From Dallia pectoralis (Eukaryota; Chordata; Actinopteri; Esociformes; Umbridae): 64,000 bases of DNA. Position 1 is the stretch's first letter; the number at the start of each line of letters is the position of its first letter. The notes under the pieces are model-generated. The model was not told where the DNA came from and ran no database searches. It worked only from the letters and a program-made list of their open reading frames with translations. Both the position numbers and the translations under genes were made by a program. Below are positions 36,001 to 46,727 of the stretch, piece by piece. Location: contig CM055742.1 in the NCBI GenBank assembly GCA_029465975.1, positions 7,748,965-7,812,964 on the forward strand, given 5' to 3'.

Positions 36001-36557
36001 TAGTAGCCACTTATTCTGCAGGGCTACCCCCGGAAGGCATGCCTTCGCTTTGCATTCCCCACAAACCAGGCTACTACTGCTGGATGCTTTTGATGCCCCT
36101 GAATGAAAGTCCCTGCAGAGGCCAGCGTAATCCACAAGATCAAATACACAAATCAGAAGTTAAAAGACTTTATCTGTCTGTTATTCTAGTGTCATTCTCA
36201 TGCTAATCTAAATGACAGACTGTTAGCAACATCAGGGAAGATAGTAGAAATGTAAGAGTCTATTAGTTTTTGTTTGTTTAAGGGAAGATAGGTGTTGGAT
36301 TAATAAACATTTAGTGAAGCCTGGATGTGAAGTAATCAATGATATGTTAGTGTCATATGTTAGTGTATGGTATCTGACAACTAGCATAGCTAATAATTAA
36401 CAGCTAACTAACTAATGATGAGGGTTTAATTTGTTTTATATATATAATGTATTATAAAACATGGCAAATTGTGACAAAAGCGAACGCCAAACACAAGCAT
36501 TACTGTGTATCAAGAAAACAGAAAGGCTAATTTTGGTAGAGAACTATTGGAAAGACC
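30021..36557. other. Intron 1, mostly unique AT-rich sequence
   Basis: Holds a GT run (31865-31892), a CpG-raised patch (32815-33060) and the AP-1/E-box palindrome at 30505-30520. No exon recognised. Several 60-150-codon frames have no motif or splice support. Confidence 0.5.
30505..30520. promoter_or_regulatory. 16-bp palindrome TGAGTCACGTGACTCA: two AP-1 sites around a CACGTG E-box
   Basis: Perfect palindrome. It reads as TGAGTCA and TGACTCA (AP-1/NRF2-MAF cores) sharing a central GTCACGTGAC, the CLEAR/MiT-TFE type E-box. It lies in tet2 intron 1, about 8.7 kb inside the transcript. Confidence 0.5.
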
Positions 36558-37948
36558 GCCATTACTGCCCTTGTATTCTCAATCATCTGTATTTAAGTTA
36601 GCTATTACTGCCCTTGTATTCTCAATCATCTGTATATATATAGTTAAGTTAGCCAGTACTGCCCTTGTATTCTCAATCATCTGTTTATTAATAGTAAAGT
36701 TAGCCATTACTGCCCTTGTATTCTCAATCATCTGTTTATTAATAGTAAAGTTAGCCAGTACTGCCCTTGTATTCTCAATCATCTGTATATATATATATAT
36801 ATAGTAAAGTTAGCCAGTACTGCCCTTGTATTCTCAATCATCTGTATATATAGTAACGTTAGCCATTACTGCCCTTGTATTCTCAATCATCTGTATATAT
36901 ATATATAGTAAAGTTAGCCATTACTGCCCTTGTATTCTCAATCATCTGTTTATTAATAGTAAAGTTAGCCATTACTGCCCTTGTATTCTCAATCATCTGT
37001 TTATTAATAGTAAAGTTAGCCAGTACTGCCCTTGTATTCTCAATCATCTGTATATATATATATATATAGTAAAGTTAGCCAGTACTGCCCTTGTATTCTC
37101 AATCATCTGTATATATAGTAACGTTAGCCATTACTGCCCTTGTATTCTCAATCATCTGTATATATATATAGTAAAGTTAGCCATTACTGCCCTTGTATTC
37201 TCAATCATCTGTATATATATATAGTAAAGTTAGCCATTACTGCCCTTGTATTCTCAATCATCTGTTTATTAATAGTAAAGTTAGCCATTACTGCCCTTGT
37301 ATTCTCAATCATCTGTTTATTAATAGTAAAGTTAGCCAGTACTGCCCTTGTATTCTCAATCATCTGTATATATAGTAACGTTAGCCATTACTGCCCTTGT
37401 ATTCTCAATCATCTGTATATATATATAGTAAAGTTAGCCATTACTGCCCTTGTATTCTCAATCATCTGTTTATTAATAGTAAAGTTAGCCATTACTGCCC
37501 TTGTATTCTCAATCATCTGTATATATATATAGTAAAGTTAGCCAGTACTGCCCTTGTATTCTCAATCATCTGTATATATATATAGTAAAGTTAGCCAGTA
37601 CTGCCCTTGTATTCTCAATCATCTGTTTATTAATAGTAAAGTTAGCCATTACTGCCCTTGTATTCTCAATCATCTGTATATATATATAGTAAAGTTAGCC
37701 ATTACTGCCCTTGTATTCTCAATCATCTGTATATATATATAGTAAAGTTAGCCATTACTGCCCTTGTATTCTCAATCATCTGTTTATTAATAGTAAAGTT
37801 AGCCATTACTGCCCTTGTATTCTCAATCATCTGTTTATTAATAGTAAAGTTAGCCATTACTGCCCTTGTATTCTCAATCATCTGTTTATTAATAGTAAAG
37901 TTAGCCATTACTGCCCTTGTATTCTCAATCATCTGTTTATGTATAGTA
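36558..37948. repeat. 51-59 bp minisatellite with internal TA microsatellite, about 27 units
   Basis: Unit: actgcccttgtattctcaat, catctg, then either tttattaatagtaaagttag or (ta)n agtaaagttag, then cc. Length differences come from the TA run. The many overlapping open frames are products of the repeat. Confidence 0.95.
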
Positions 37949-39205
37949 AAGTTAGCTATGGTATCTATCAGCAGTGCAGATGTTATTCCAGACACATTAT
38001 CTTATCTTAAATCTCGCAGAAGAACACAGTATTAAGACAAAACTGTGAGCTAAATTCAAAGACACATTTTATTAGATACATAAAAAATCAAATTCTAATG
38101 CAGTAATCATGACTTTTTTGGTTTCATGGAGGCGTCAAATCAGAACTCAGAGCATATCAGAACTAAACACAACAGTATATTATTTGTACATGCATTATTG
38201 GGGGGGGGGTTTCAATTCCAGCGTTTAGGATTAAATGTTTGTATCAATTACCTAGCAGCGCAATCAGATTGAGTTTCAATTCACTCTAAAGCTTCTAGAC
38301 TCTCTTGTTATTCTGCACAGATCTCCTCTTCCCCTTTTTATACTGTCCCTGGGACTGTGCTGCCGGCCTGCCTGCCTGCCTTTGTGTCTGCGTGTAATTC
38401 ACCGGTGAATGCAATGAAAGCTGATTCACAGGATGCACAAAGCCAAAAGCTGGCTGCACAGCCCCCTGTGTCCACCTCCCATCTCCGGGCACTTAAGTCT
38501 TATTACTACGCCGGCAGCACAGTGTTGTTCCGAATAACACCCAGTACCGGTCTTTTTGCCTGCACAGAGCAGAAAATAATCGACACAAGAACACAGCCAT
38601 GACACAGCATCCGACGAGGAGGAAATGAGCGTCAATAATTTCTGTGAAATAGCCCTTTAAAAAATACTAAAATAAAACGCTGTTTGTTGTCCTTTCTGAA
38701 TATATAGTACTTTAAAACCGGTTAGGTGAATAGATGTACAAACCAGGGTGAATGGTATTTTTTTTTATAGAGCAAATATATTTCAACCGAGAGCTGAAGC
38801 TGTTTCTGTGCAGCACCGAACACCACAGGCAATTTCTCTTTTTTTTTCAATAAGCCTTAAGGAAAATACAGAGCAGACCCTTCTAAGGTCTCCATTTTCT
38901 ACTCTAGACACATTCCTGAGGCTGCTGGAGTGTCCAGAGAGCAACAACGGGAGTCAAAAGCACAAAGACATATCTCTGTTATAACTAGCATACCATTGCC
39001 TTTAAAAAAAAAAAGATTGGTCAGCCATGTTGGAACGAGAAGCTTTATCTAAAATCCCCCTCCTTTTTATGTTAGCTAGCTCTCGCTTTTACTGAGGAGA
39101 CATTTGGCTGCCTCAAACTGAAGCCACAGCACAGGGGGGGAAAAGACACAGAAATTTGAAAAGCCAGGGAGTTACCACAGAAAAACGTGCAGGGCAAAAT
39201 CTCAC
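37949..39205. other. Intron 1 sequence just downstream of exon 1
   Basis: Unique sequence; homopolymer runs (38200, 38760, 38838). No coding content recognised. Confidence 0.5.
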
Positions 39206-39272
39206 CTCTTTCTACGTCCCTCCACTTTGTAGCAATTCCAACAAACCGTCTGGATCTCCTCTATAACAAATC

Positions 39273-39332
39273 CTAAAGAGCCGCCATCTTGCTTCCTTCT
39301 GTTCTTCTGCGAAACAGACTATCCTCCAACAT
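39273..39332 (-). promoter_or_regulatory. Upstream ORF in tet2 exon 1: 19 codons, MLEDSLFRRRTEGSKMAAL
   Basis: ATG at 39332, stop TAG at 39275-39273. As I recall human TET2, the same ATG opens an ORF of exactly 19 codons ending EGSKMAAL before the same TAG. Within the shared half the remembered differences fall mainly on third codon positions (CGC/CGT, GCG/GCT, GCT/GCC). This would fit translation of a conserved short peptide or a conserved uORF that dampens tet2 translation. The internal ATG at 39287 (MAAL) lies in the same frame in a strong initiation context. The ORF is real as sequence; its function is inferred. Confidence 0.6.
39280..39291 (-). promoter_or_regulatory. TISU / YY1 motif CAAGATGGCGGC in tet2 exon 1
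   Basis: The minus strand reads CAAGATGGCGGC, a perfect match to the TISU consensus SAASATGGCGGC and to the YY1 core AAGATGGCGGC. Known: such elements sit just downstream of transcription starts, bind YY1, and direct efficient initiation from very short leaders. Here the ATG starts only MAAL and a stop, which is unusual because TISU normally starts the main protein. Confidence 0.7.
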
Positions 39333-39342
39333 CAATATTCAT
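39319..39342 (-). promoter_or_regulatory. Second upstream ORF in tet2 exon 1 (MNIDVGG)
   Basis: ATG at 39342, TAG at 39321-39319. It overlaps the 19-codon uORF in another frame. Its first four codons (MNID) are shared with my recollection of the human 5'UTR, but the stop position differs. Confidence 0.45.
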
Positions 39343-40400
39343 TGGGCCAGTCTCTGACGTCGACGACGACGACTCCTATCATTAGAAGGAGAAACCCGGT
39401 CGGTTGGTGCGTGTCGCTGTTGTGGCCCCTCAAGAGTGGCACACGTATGTGACTGGCACGGAGACGGCCGGCGCGCCAGACAGACAGGTTGTGAGCGTGG
39501 TCTATGTGTGTATGAGCATGTGAGCGTTCCTTGCGTATGCGTGCGTGCGTGTGTCTGTGTGTGTCTGTGTGTGTCAGAGGAAGAGCCTTCTTTGCTGGTA
39601 AAGCTGAAGTAATAGCAAACACCCTCTCCCGCAGAGTCCCTCCGACACACAAAGGGTTTGGGTTTTCTTTCCCCCCTTTTTTTTCTTCCTCTCCTTCGGC
39701 CGTACACAATAGTGAACACTATTTCTGCGGCTGGTGCCAAGCACAGGACTGGATTCGGGAGCCGGACCTGCTACCTTACAACCGACACTACAAGCTCTTT
39801 GGGGTTATCGGTCCGTCTGCGACACCGACTAGAGAGACTCACTTCCCCTGTACTTTACACTTCCCCTGTACTCGTCTGACAGGAAGAGAGAGTGTGTGTG
39901 AGTGTGTGTGTGTGAGTGTGTGTGACTCAGACTACGACCTAAGGATTGCTCTATGGGGATTTCCTCTTGCCCTTCTCTATTTTGACTTCCTGCACGTTCT
40001 TCAGTTGGCCTATTTCGTAAGTTTCTCTCACGCCCGTCGTAAGTCACGGTGACGCTGCGCCGTGAACGTCTCTCGGCTGTTCCTTGTGGTTTTCCACGTT
40101 CTTCGCTTCCACTTATTCTTTGGGGTGGCAGTGTTTTCGTCAGCCCCGCTTGCCCTTATCTCAGAGGGTTTTCGGGGTCTTTTTTTGGCACGTCACGCTT
40201 AGCGAGTGGGCACATTTTTTGAGCAGGCGTAAGACAACTCTCTAACCTTTCGGAAGGCTCCACGCAGGCAACAGAATACTTGCCTTTATGTGTCAGCCGA
40301 GGCCCCCGTCTTTCCTGTTGACACTGGCCACGTGGGTTAGCAGACAGAGGAGAGCGAAAGCAAAAGAGGGGACCGACGGACATGGAGATTGAAATAGGGA
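39343..40400 (-). promoter_or_regulatory. CpG-rich putative tet2 promoter
   Basis: Directly upstream of exon 1. CpGs are dense: a gacgtcgacgacgacgac cluster at 39357-39374, ggccggcgcgcc near 39468, and many others to about 40.35 kb, against a CpG-poor surrounding. GT microsatellites (39540-39575, 39890-39930) interrupt it. No TATA box was recognised at a fitting distance. Open frames here are a by-product of CpG richness. Confidence 0.6.
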
Positions 40401-41640
40401 AAAAGGCAAAATCCCCCAAAAAAGAGTCCGAGCGGTGAAGTGTTGGAGAAAGGAACCTTTCCCAGTGAGGTATCTGTGGTAAAAAATCTGACAGACCTGC
40501 TCTATGTGTCAGGAGTTTTAATTGGCTGTTGCTGTTTAAAGCCCGCTCAGTCGAGGGCGTGGTTCTGGTTTTAGTTTCCTGACAGTTATATACTAGTTGC
40601 CAGTGTTTACATGAGCTGGGCTGTTTGCCAGTGATAGAGTAGCTTTCCACAGTAATAACTCACTTCCTATGTTAGTTAAAAGTCTGCTTAATGGTTGGCA
40701 CTGATTTAGCACAAGACAAGTACGACTTTAATACTGTTAAAAATCGATTGGACAAGTGTGTTTTGCAGCGATATACAAGTCATTGTTTGCTTGAGAATTA
40801 GTAGGTGACATGGGTGCACTGCAAAACAAAATTACTAAATCGGGGCCTCAATTGCATTGTCGGTTGAATAGTACAGCCTGTAAACAAATCCTTGAAGTCC
40901 ACACAACCTAATCCCCCATGAATGCTTGAAGCCGTCCTTTCCAGTCCAGTCCTCAGCCTTTAGTCCAGCCCACTGGCCCCTCACCTCTCGGCTCCCCGGT
41001 TAAATCCCCTTTCGGTCCCCGTGCAGACAGGTGGTTCTTGTCTGAAAATAATCTGTTCCTGGCTCCAATCCAGGTTTAAAGGGAGAGGCTCCGCCCTCTT
41101 TCCCATCAGCCCTCATCGGCTGCCTCTGGTTGACATTTGTTGACTCTATGGTTTCAGGGCTTGCCGGAAAAAAAGAAACGCGGAAAAAAAACAGATTCGT
41201 TTTTTTTTACACGGCGTGGGGGGAGGGGAACGGAGCAGTGGCTGTGAGTGTGGGAGTAGAGAGGGAGGGTGGGAGGGGTTTAGGGAGTGAGGGAGTGGAG
41301 GGGTTGTCACCGATTGGATACGTCAGGGCTTGGAGTCGGAGTTGGCTGACTCCACACACCTCTATTGGTTCACTGACCTACTTTGACTCTCCTTGGTGCA
41401 TTTTCTCTAAATGAGCCTGCAGAAAGAGTCTGTCCACTCTGCACATTTCTGCTACTCCAGAGAGCAGGCACTGTAGCACATTTGGCCCAACATTACGCAG
41501 CTAATAACACGACCGTCAACAACTCTGTAATAAGCCTGTAAATCTAACACCAGCTATGACATCACGCGGTCGCACTGTGTTTTTTAAATGTGGTCGACAG
41601 AATCTCGAGGATCGGGTGATAAGCCGCTGGGGTAAATGCA
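40401..41640. other. Upstream of the tet2 promoter, with a G-quadruplex candidate
   Basis: Intergenic as far as seen. A G-rich plus-strand tract lies at 41217-41306. Confidence 0.5.
41263..41278 (+). promoter_or_regulatory. G-quadruplex candidate GGGAGGGTGGGAGGGG
   Basis: Four G-runs with three one-base loops, the pattern of very stable parallel quadruplexes such as that of the MYC promoter. About 1.9 kb upstream of tet2 exon 1. Confidence 0.5.
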
Positions 41641-41649
41641 CTCCATATG

Positions 41650-41850
41650 TAACTATACAGCGCCTCTGAAAAACTCAGAAGTAACACATAAGTACAAATT
41701 AATTTAAATATACCAGTCCGAGCCATAGAAAAGAAAAACAAAACTCAGACGTAACACATAAGTACAAACACACCAGTCAGAGCCGTAGAAAACCAGAAAA
41801 GAAACTCAGAAGTAACACATAAGTACAAACACACCAGTCAAAAAAAAATG
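41650..41850. repeat. Three imperfect direct repeats of about 60-70 bp
   Basis: Each has aaactcag[a/c]agtaacaca then taagtacaaa and caccagtc..agagcc. A weaker relative lies at about 42170-42240. Confidence 0.7.
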
Positions 41851-42577
41851 CAGGTTGATCTACAACACTACACGACATCATTAAGGGCAAGTGCCAAATA
41901 ATTTCTGTTGTTTTCAAGAGCTATATAGGAGATGGGGTTCCCTAATGACACCGCCTGATACGTCCTTTCAATTGTGCAGATCAAATGGAACACGCTGGTC
42001 ATCACCATTTTCTGCTTGGACACGCTGTTAATACTGTATATCCCGATCTGTCTAGAGTACTCCAACTGTTGGGAGCTGAAAACTCGTAACTCCTGATAAG
42101 TAAATCATTACTACATATAACTCATGCCAACTCATGAGTAACTCATACAAGTAACTCATAGAAAATCATAAGTTACTCAGAAAAACTCATGAGTAACTCA
42201 TAAGCACGAATAAATTAAAATATACCAGTTAGAGCTAAAGAAAACTAGGTAAAACCACAGGCTTATCTACAACGCTACACAACATCACTAATTGCACGTG
42301 CCAAATCATTACGGTTATTTCCTCAGAAGAGACGTAGGTCCAGCGATTCCAAATCCCAAAAGTTTCACAATATAAAATGAACTGTGCGAAGTTCACATGA
42401 ATTCAGTTTATTGGAACTGTATATATTTATTCCTGCCTGTAGTTCATAATTCGGGCGTCATGTAAGCTTGAGTACGATACAAAGTTAATATCGGGAAAAG
42501 GGATTCGGCACATCGTATGAAACAAGAAATGTGTTGTCCTCTTCATGAGTAATAACGTGTTCTTTTAGAAGGAAACC

Positions 42578-42805
42578 GAGAGTAGGGGACAGAGGGACAG
42601 GGGGACAGAGAGACAGAGGGACAGAGAGACAGAGGGACAGAGAGACAGAGGGACAGAGAGACAGAGGGACAGGGGGACAGAGAGACAGAGGGACAGAGGG
42701 ACAGAGGGACAGGGGGACAGAGAGACAGAGGGACAGAGGGACAGAGAGACAGAGGGACAGAGGGACAGAGGGACAGGAGACAGAGGGACAGGGGGACAGA
42801 GCTCA
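42578..42805. repeat. Purine-rich 8/16-bp minisatellite (gggacagagagacaga)
   Basis: Alternating gggacaga and gagacaga words for about 225 bp. The minus-strand frames (PLSLCPSV) are artefacts. Confidence 0.95.
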
Positions 42806-45800
42806 TGACAGTCTTTGTTGTTTGCAGAGACAGAGGTCATCTTACTGGAACAATCCTATTACCCCGCCTCAAGCGTCAACTGCCTTTGATGTTGTTCTCC
42901 TTAGTCAGGAATGTCCATATTTACTTAGACAAAGTTGTTTGTTTGAATGATTTTAGGCTAAACGTTCAGGTGGGAAGTAAGGTGTACTCAGAGCACAATA
43001 TGAATGATGAGCAACTAAATGTCACAAAAATGCATATAAATTGATAGTTCATTCGAATTCTAACAAAATCGCGATGGCAATCCCACAGCGGGCTGTGAAT
43101 GGCACATGTTCACATCTCTTCAACAACTTGGCACAAATGCTCAGGGTCAGGAAGAAAACTCCTGATCACCCACAGGATATCTATGACACCACTAGCACCA
43201 ACAACATCTAGTTAAATCATGGCACTTAAAGAAACAGCACTCACCAATTACAGTGATATGCCCGAGGGGGTAGTGGATAATTCTCTGGCGGGCAACCTGT
43301 TCGCCGTTGCCTAGTTGTGTACTGTCGTCGCTGCGGCAACAAAGAACCAGCCACATGCTGTGCTCATCTCTCTAGTGATAATGTAAAGGACCCATAAACA
43401 TTAGATGACCCCATTGACCTCTCCCCGACTCTCGCCCCCCCCTCCCTTCTGGAGGTGGTGAAACCTATCGCCTCATCCGCTCATCCGTAAACGAGGGATG
43501 AGTAAGTTAAGTGACCCTTTGCCGCAGGTTGTGGGGGGCAATCAAGATATGGACACACTTGTCAACATGAGAGAATTCACAGCTCAGCTGACAGTGTGGG
43601 TTTTAGGGGTGCGGCGGTGGTGGGGGGGGTATTTGAGCTAACATTTTTTTTAAGGTGAAAGGGGTCAGCAAGCGGAGCTCAAGTGGTTCTGATGATTTAT
43701 ACCGCTGCTCAGCAAAACAAAAGCAGACACACACTCGACGGAGAGGTCAAGGGTCAGCGGCTACTTGTGTCCCTATGATGTCGCGCAATCGCATGACATG
43801 TGAAACAGAATGAGGCCGGGCAGTTTGGGTCGTTGTCGAATCGGCTCTGGGTAAAGTAAAAAAAAAGTTGTATTCGTCGTGTGTGATATGTGGTGGACGG
43901 ATTTCCAAATGAAATGTTCACGTCGCAATGTTTCCTCTCAACAGCAATTAGAACTAATTCAAATATCACAATAAAAACGGAGAAACGCTGGGTTGTGTAC
44001 GGAAATGTTGGTAAATAACAACAGAATGAGCGGCCCCACAATGACTTGAGCCAGTGAGGCAGAGGGATATACAGGGCTACCACCCACTAATTACCTGAAG
44101 GTGTTTACATTGACACACACACGCGCACACACACACACTTCCACAACGACACTTCCATTGGCGCCCCACTGAGCCAATACACAACTGAGCCAATCGTCAC
44201 ATGGGATATTTAACGTCTCACCTACTGTCCCCTGTCCCTTTCTGCCCCCCCCGTTCTTCTCTCCCTGCTTCCGTTCCTCCAGTTCTCTGTAAAGACCGGC
44301 GTCATTAGCGTGGCTCTAGCATGGCCTAATTGCTTAGGTCACAGCAGGAGGCAAGCAGGAGACTGGGATCCAGGACGGCCAGAGAAACTGTTGGTCAGCT
44401 CTGTTGTCTATGGCTCGAGCTTTTTCTTTAGCCGCTGATCGTTTCCTTTTCGGCAATAGATGGGCCGGTTAGTTTTCGGTTGTTTTCTTTTTTCCACCAC
44501 CCAGGCCAAGCAGCTCTCCGCGGTGTGTTCGTCACATAATAATTGACGGAGTTCCCCGTTGGGGCTCAGCAGGGATGAGGCCGATCAGAAGCTAGCGTCG
44601 TTCTCATGGCGACCCGCTGCTTCCGAGTTGGGTTTTAGAGCCGGTTCCCGCATAGATGAGATCACGGGAACCCCCACACCCACCCCCACCCCGTCAAACC
44701 GCCCACAACAGCCCCGAGCTAAACCCTCTGGAGGACGGCTGCTTTTCTCCGTTTACAAGCCTCCCATTCAACCAGCTGGTTGTAAGTTAGCTGAGTTCTT
44801 CTCCTCCTACCTCATGCCTGCATCTGAGAGTCACGATTGGTTGGTTGGTTGATAGGCTGGTTGTGTGGGGTTCACATTCGTTGTCTTACAACTGGGGTCC
44901 CATCTGAATGCACCAGACGAAGGATAGAGAGAGATTTGGTCAGTCATTGGAGATATTCTGATTATTTCAGTACAAACGTTGAACGTGTTTGATCAGTTAC
45001 CGAATTTAAACTAGACACCCATTCCACGTCCGTTGGACCACTGCAGGTAATCGAGCACGTTAGCTCAGAGTATGTGTAGCCAATCAACTGGGACTTGTTT
45101 CAGCCTCAGGAGAAACCCGATTCTGTCTTTCCTCACATATTTCCCAGCGTGCTCTTTGGGATGGCTAGTTGCCGTTTCCAAGGGTCTCTGGTGTAAATGA
45201 GGACCATATGTGGACATGTGAAACACCACAACGGGGAACAGCGTCCAATCTGATCGGTATGAACGTGACGCATGTGAAACAGAGAGAGCGGCGCCCCCTA
45301 CTGGTTGGCACAATCCATGTTAGGATAAAGGTGATTTTGGGCAAATAATATTTTCACAGGAATAAAGGAATGTCTTTATTGTCTCCTGCAGGAAACGTTT
45401 TTCATTTTCACCAGAAATAACAACGACCTGACTAACATCTGGGCGTTCAAGGTCACGCAGGAGGTTTGGTTTTGTTTGACAGGATTTTCCCATGGGGTAA
45501 AAAAGTTTGAATAAAAAAGGCTCTATTTATTGTGATGAATCTAGCTGCCTAATTTGATACAAGAAATAAATAAAAAATGTAAATTAAAATAAAAAATTAA
45601 AATCGGTCGCAGCTGGAATAACTTCTTGTTTTGATCCCTGCGATGCCAAATCCCCAACTACTTCATCTAGTGATAACCGCATCTCATGATTGAGCCAAGC
45701 CTTTCGACACACATGAACAGCACAAGTTCAGCCGGACGGAGACGTGAGCTGTCGTGTATATATTGGCCATGCTGTCTCCATCAGTCGCCAGGAGAACCAC

Positions 45801-46454
45801 ACGACCAGGGGGAGTGAAGCGACCGCTCCTTGCGTGTCAGGAGTCAGACATCTGGCATACTGAGACCGCCTGCAACCCGACACTAATGCAACCTCCTCCT
45901 TTACGACAGCCTCTTCTCCACAACGTGATTTCACTTTCGCCTCCAGGTGGCCAGGAGGAGGAGATACACCCTACACCCTTTGTGTCCCTATTGAGGTTAT
46001 CGTAAGCACCGTCACACCTCTAGAACAGTATGACGAGTCCTAAGAAGCCCTAGAAAGTCAGCACCATCTCATTCCTATTCGTGCCACACCTCCGCGAACA
46101 AACAAAAACAATAAACAATTATATTTCTTCTTTGTTTCCTTAAATAATAGGATATTGGAATTATATATTTTTCTGCTGTATTATTCCCTCGTCAATACCG
46201 GCGTCTCTCCAGGAAGCGATAGCGGTGTTTGCGCTTTTGAGAAACCGTCAAATATTGAGAAACCTTCCCAATCTTCGGTACACAGACACAGACCCGATGT
46301 GGAAACACTGTCTGTGTCGGTGATAACAATGACTGGTTTAGTGTTGCTTGCTAAACATGTTTGTCCATCTGGAATGTTTGCTGCAACAGGCTGTTGAGCT
46401 GAGCTGCTGGTCGCATTTAACAGCTGTCTGCCTATTGCTTATCTGTACAAGTGC

Positions 46455-46485
<31 letters not shown>

Positions 46486-46727
46486 TTGTGACTGTGTATG
46501 TGTGTGTGTGCGCATGTGTGTGTGTGCGTGTGAGGGAGTGTGTGTGCGGATGGACAGCTGAGGCTTTTTAGATAGCACATAATCACCCCATCACCTGCTG
46601 CAATGTGACACGTGAGACACACACACACACACACACTTACATTAAATACGCACACTTACATTAAATACGCTATGAGATATTAGTTTCACCAGTCATAGTC
46701 ACCCCTAACCCGACAAATGACTTAACA
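42806..46727. other. Intergenic, unique sequence with GT runs
   Basis: CA run at 44113-44140, GT runs at 46457-46540, CA run at 46617-46634. CpG slightly raised at 44.3-44.8 kb. No gene recognised on either strand. Confidence 0.5.

Larger units (their letters stand above)
4578..39205 (-). other. tet2: tet2 intron 1 (about 34.6 kb)
   Basis: Defined by the exon 1 donor GTGAGA at 39205 and the acceptor tgcataccag at 4578. It holds the hAT element, the Helitron-like array and most minisatellites listed separately. A further non-coding exon inside cannot be excluded, since such exons have no coding signature. Confidence 0.7.
39206..39365 (-). other. tet2: tet2 5' non-coding exon 1 (right-hand limit approximate)
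   Basis: Minus strand, ending ggacgtagaaagag and a GTGAGA donor at 39205. The body contains aatgaatattgatg, gaaggaagcaagatggc and ctttaggatttgtta, then gaggagatcc and gaattgctac. These blocks occur in the same order and spacing as I remember for the 5'UTR of human TET2 mRNA, so this is taken as the homologous first exon. It lies about 34.6 kb upstream of the coding ATG. The transcription start is not visible. The right limit is placed where the sequence turns into a GTCGTCGTCGACGTC CpG cluster. Three upstream ATGs lie inside. I could not find a counterpart of the second non-coding exon present in some mammalian transcripts. Confidence rests on a remembered human sequence. Confidence 0.82.
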
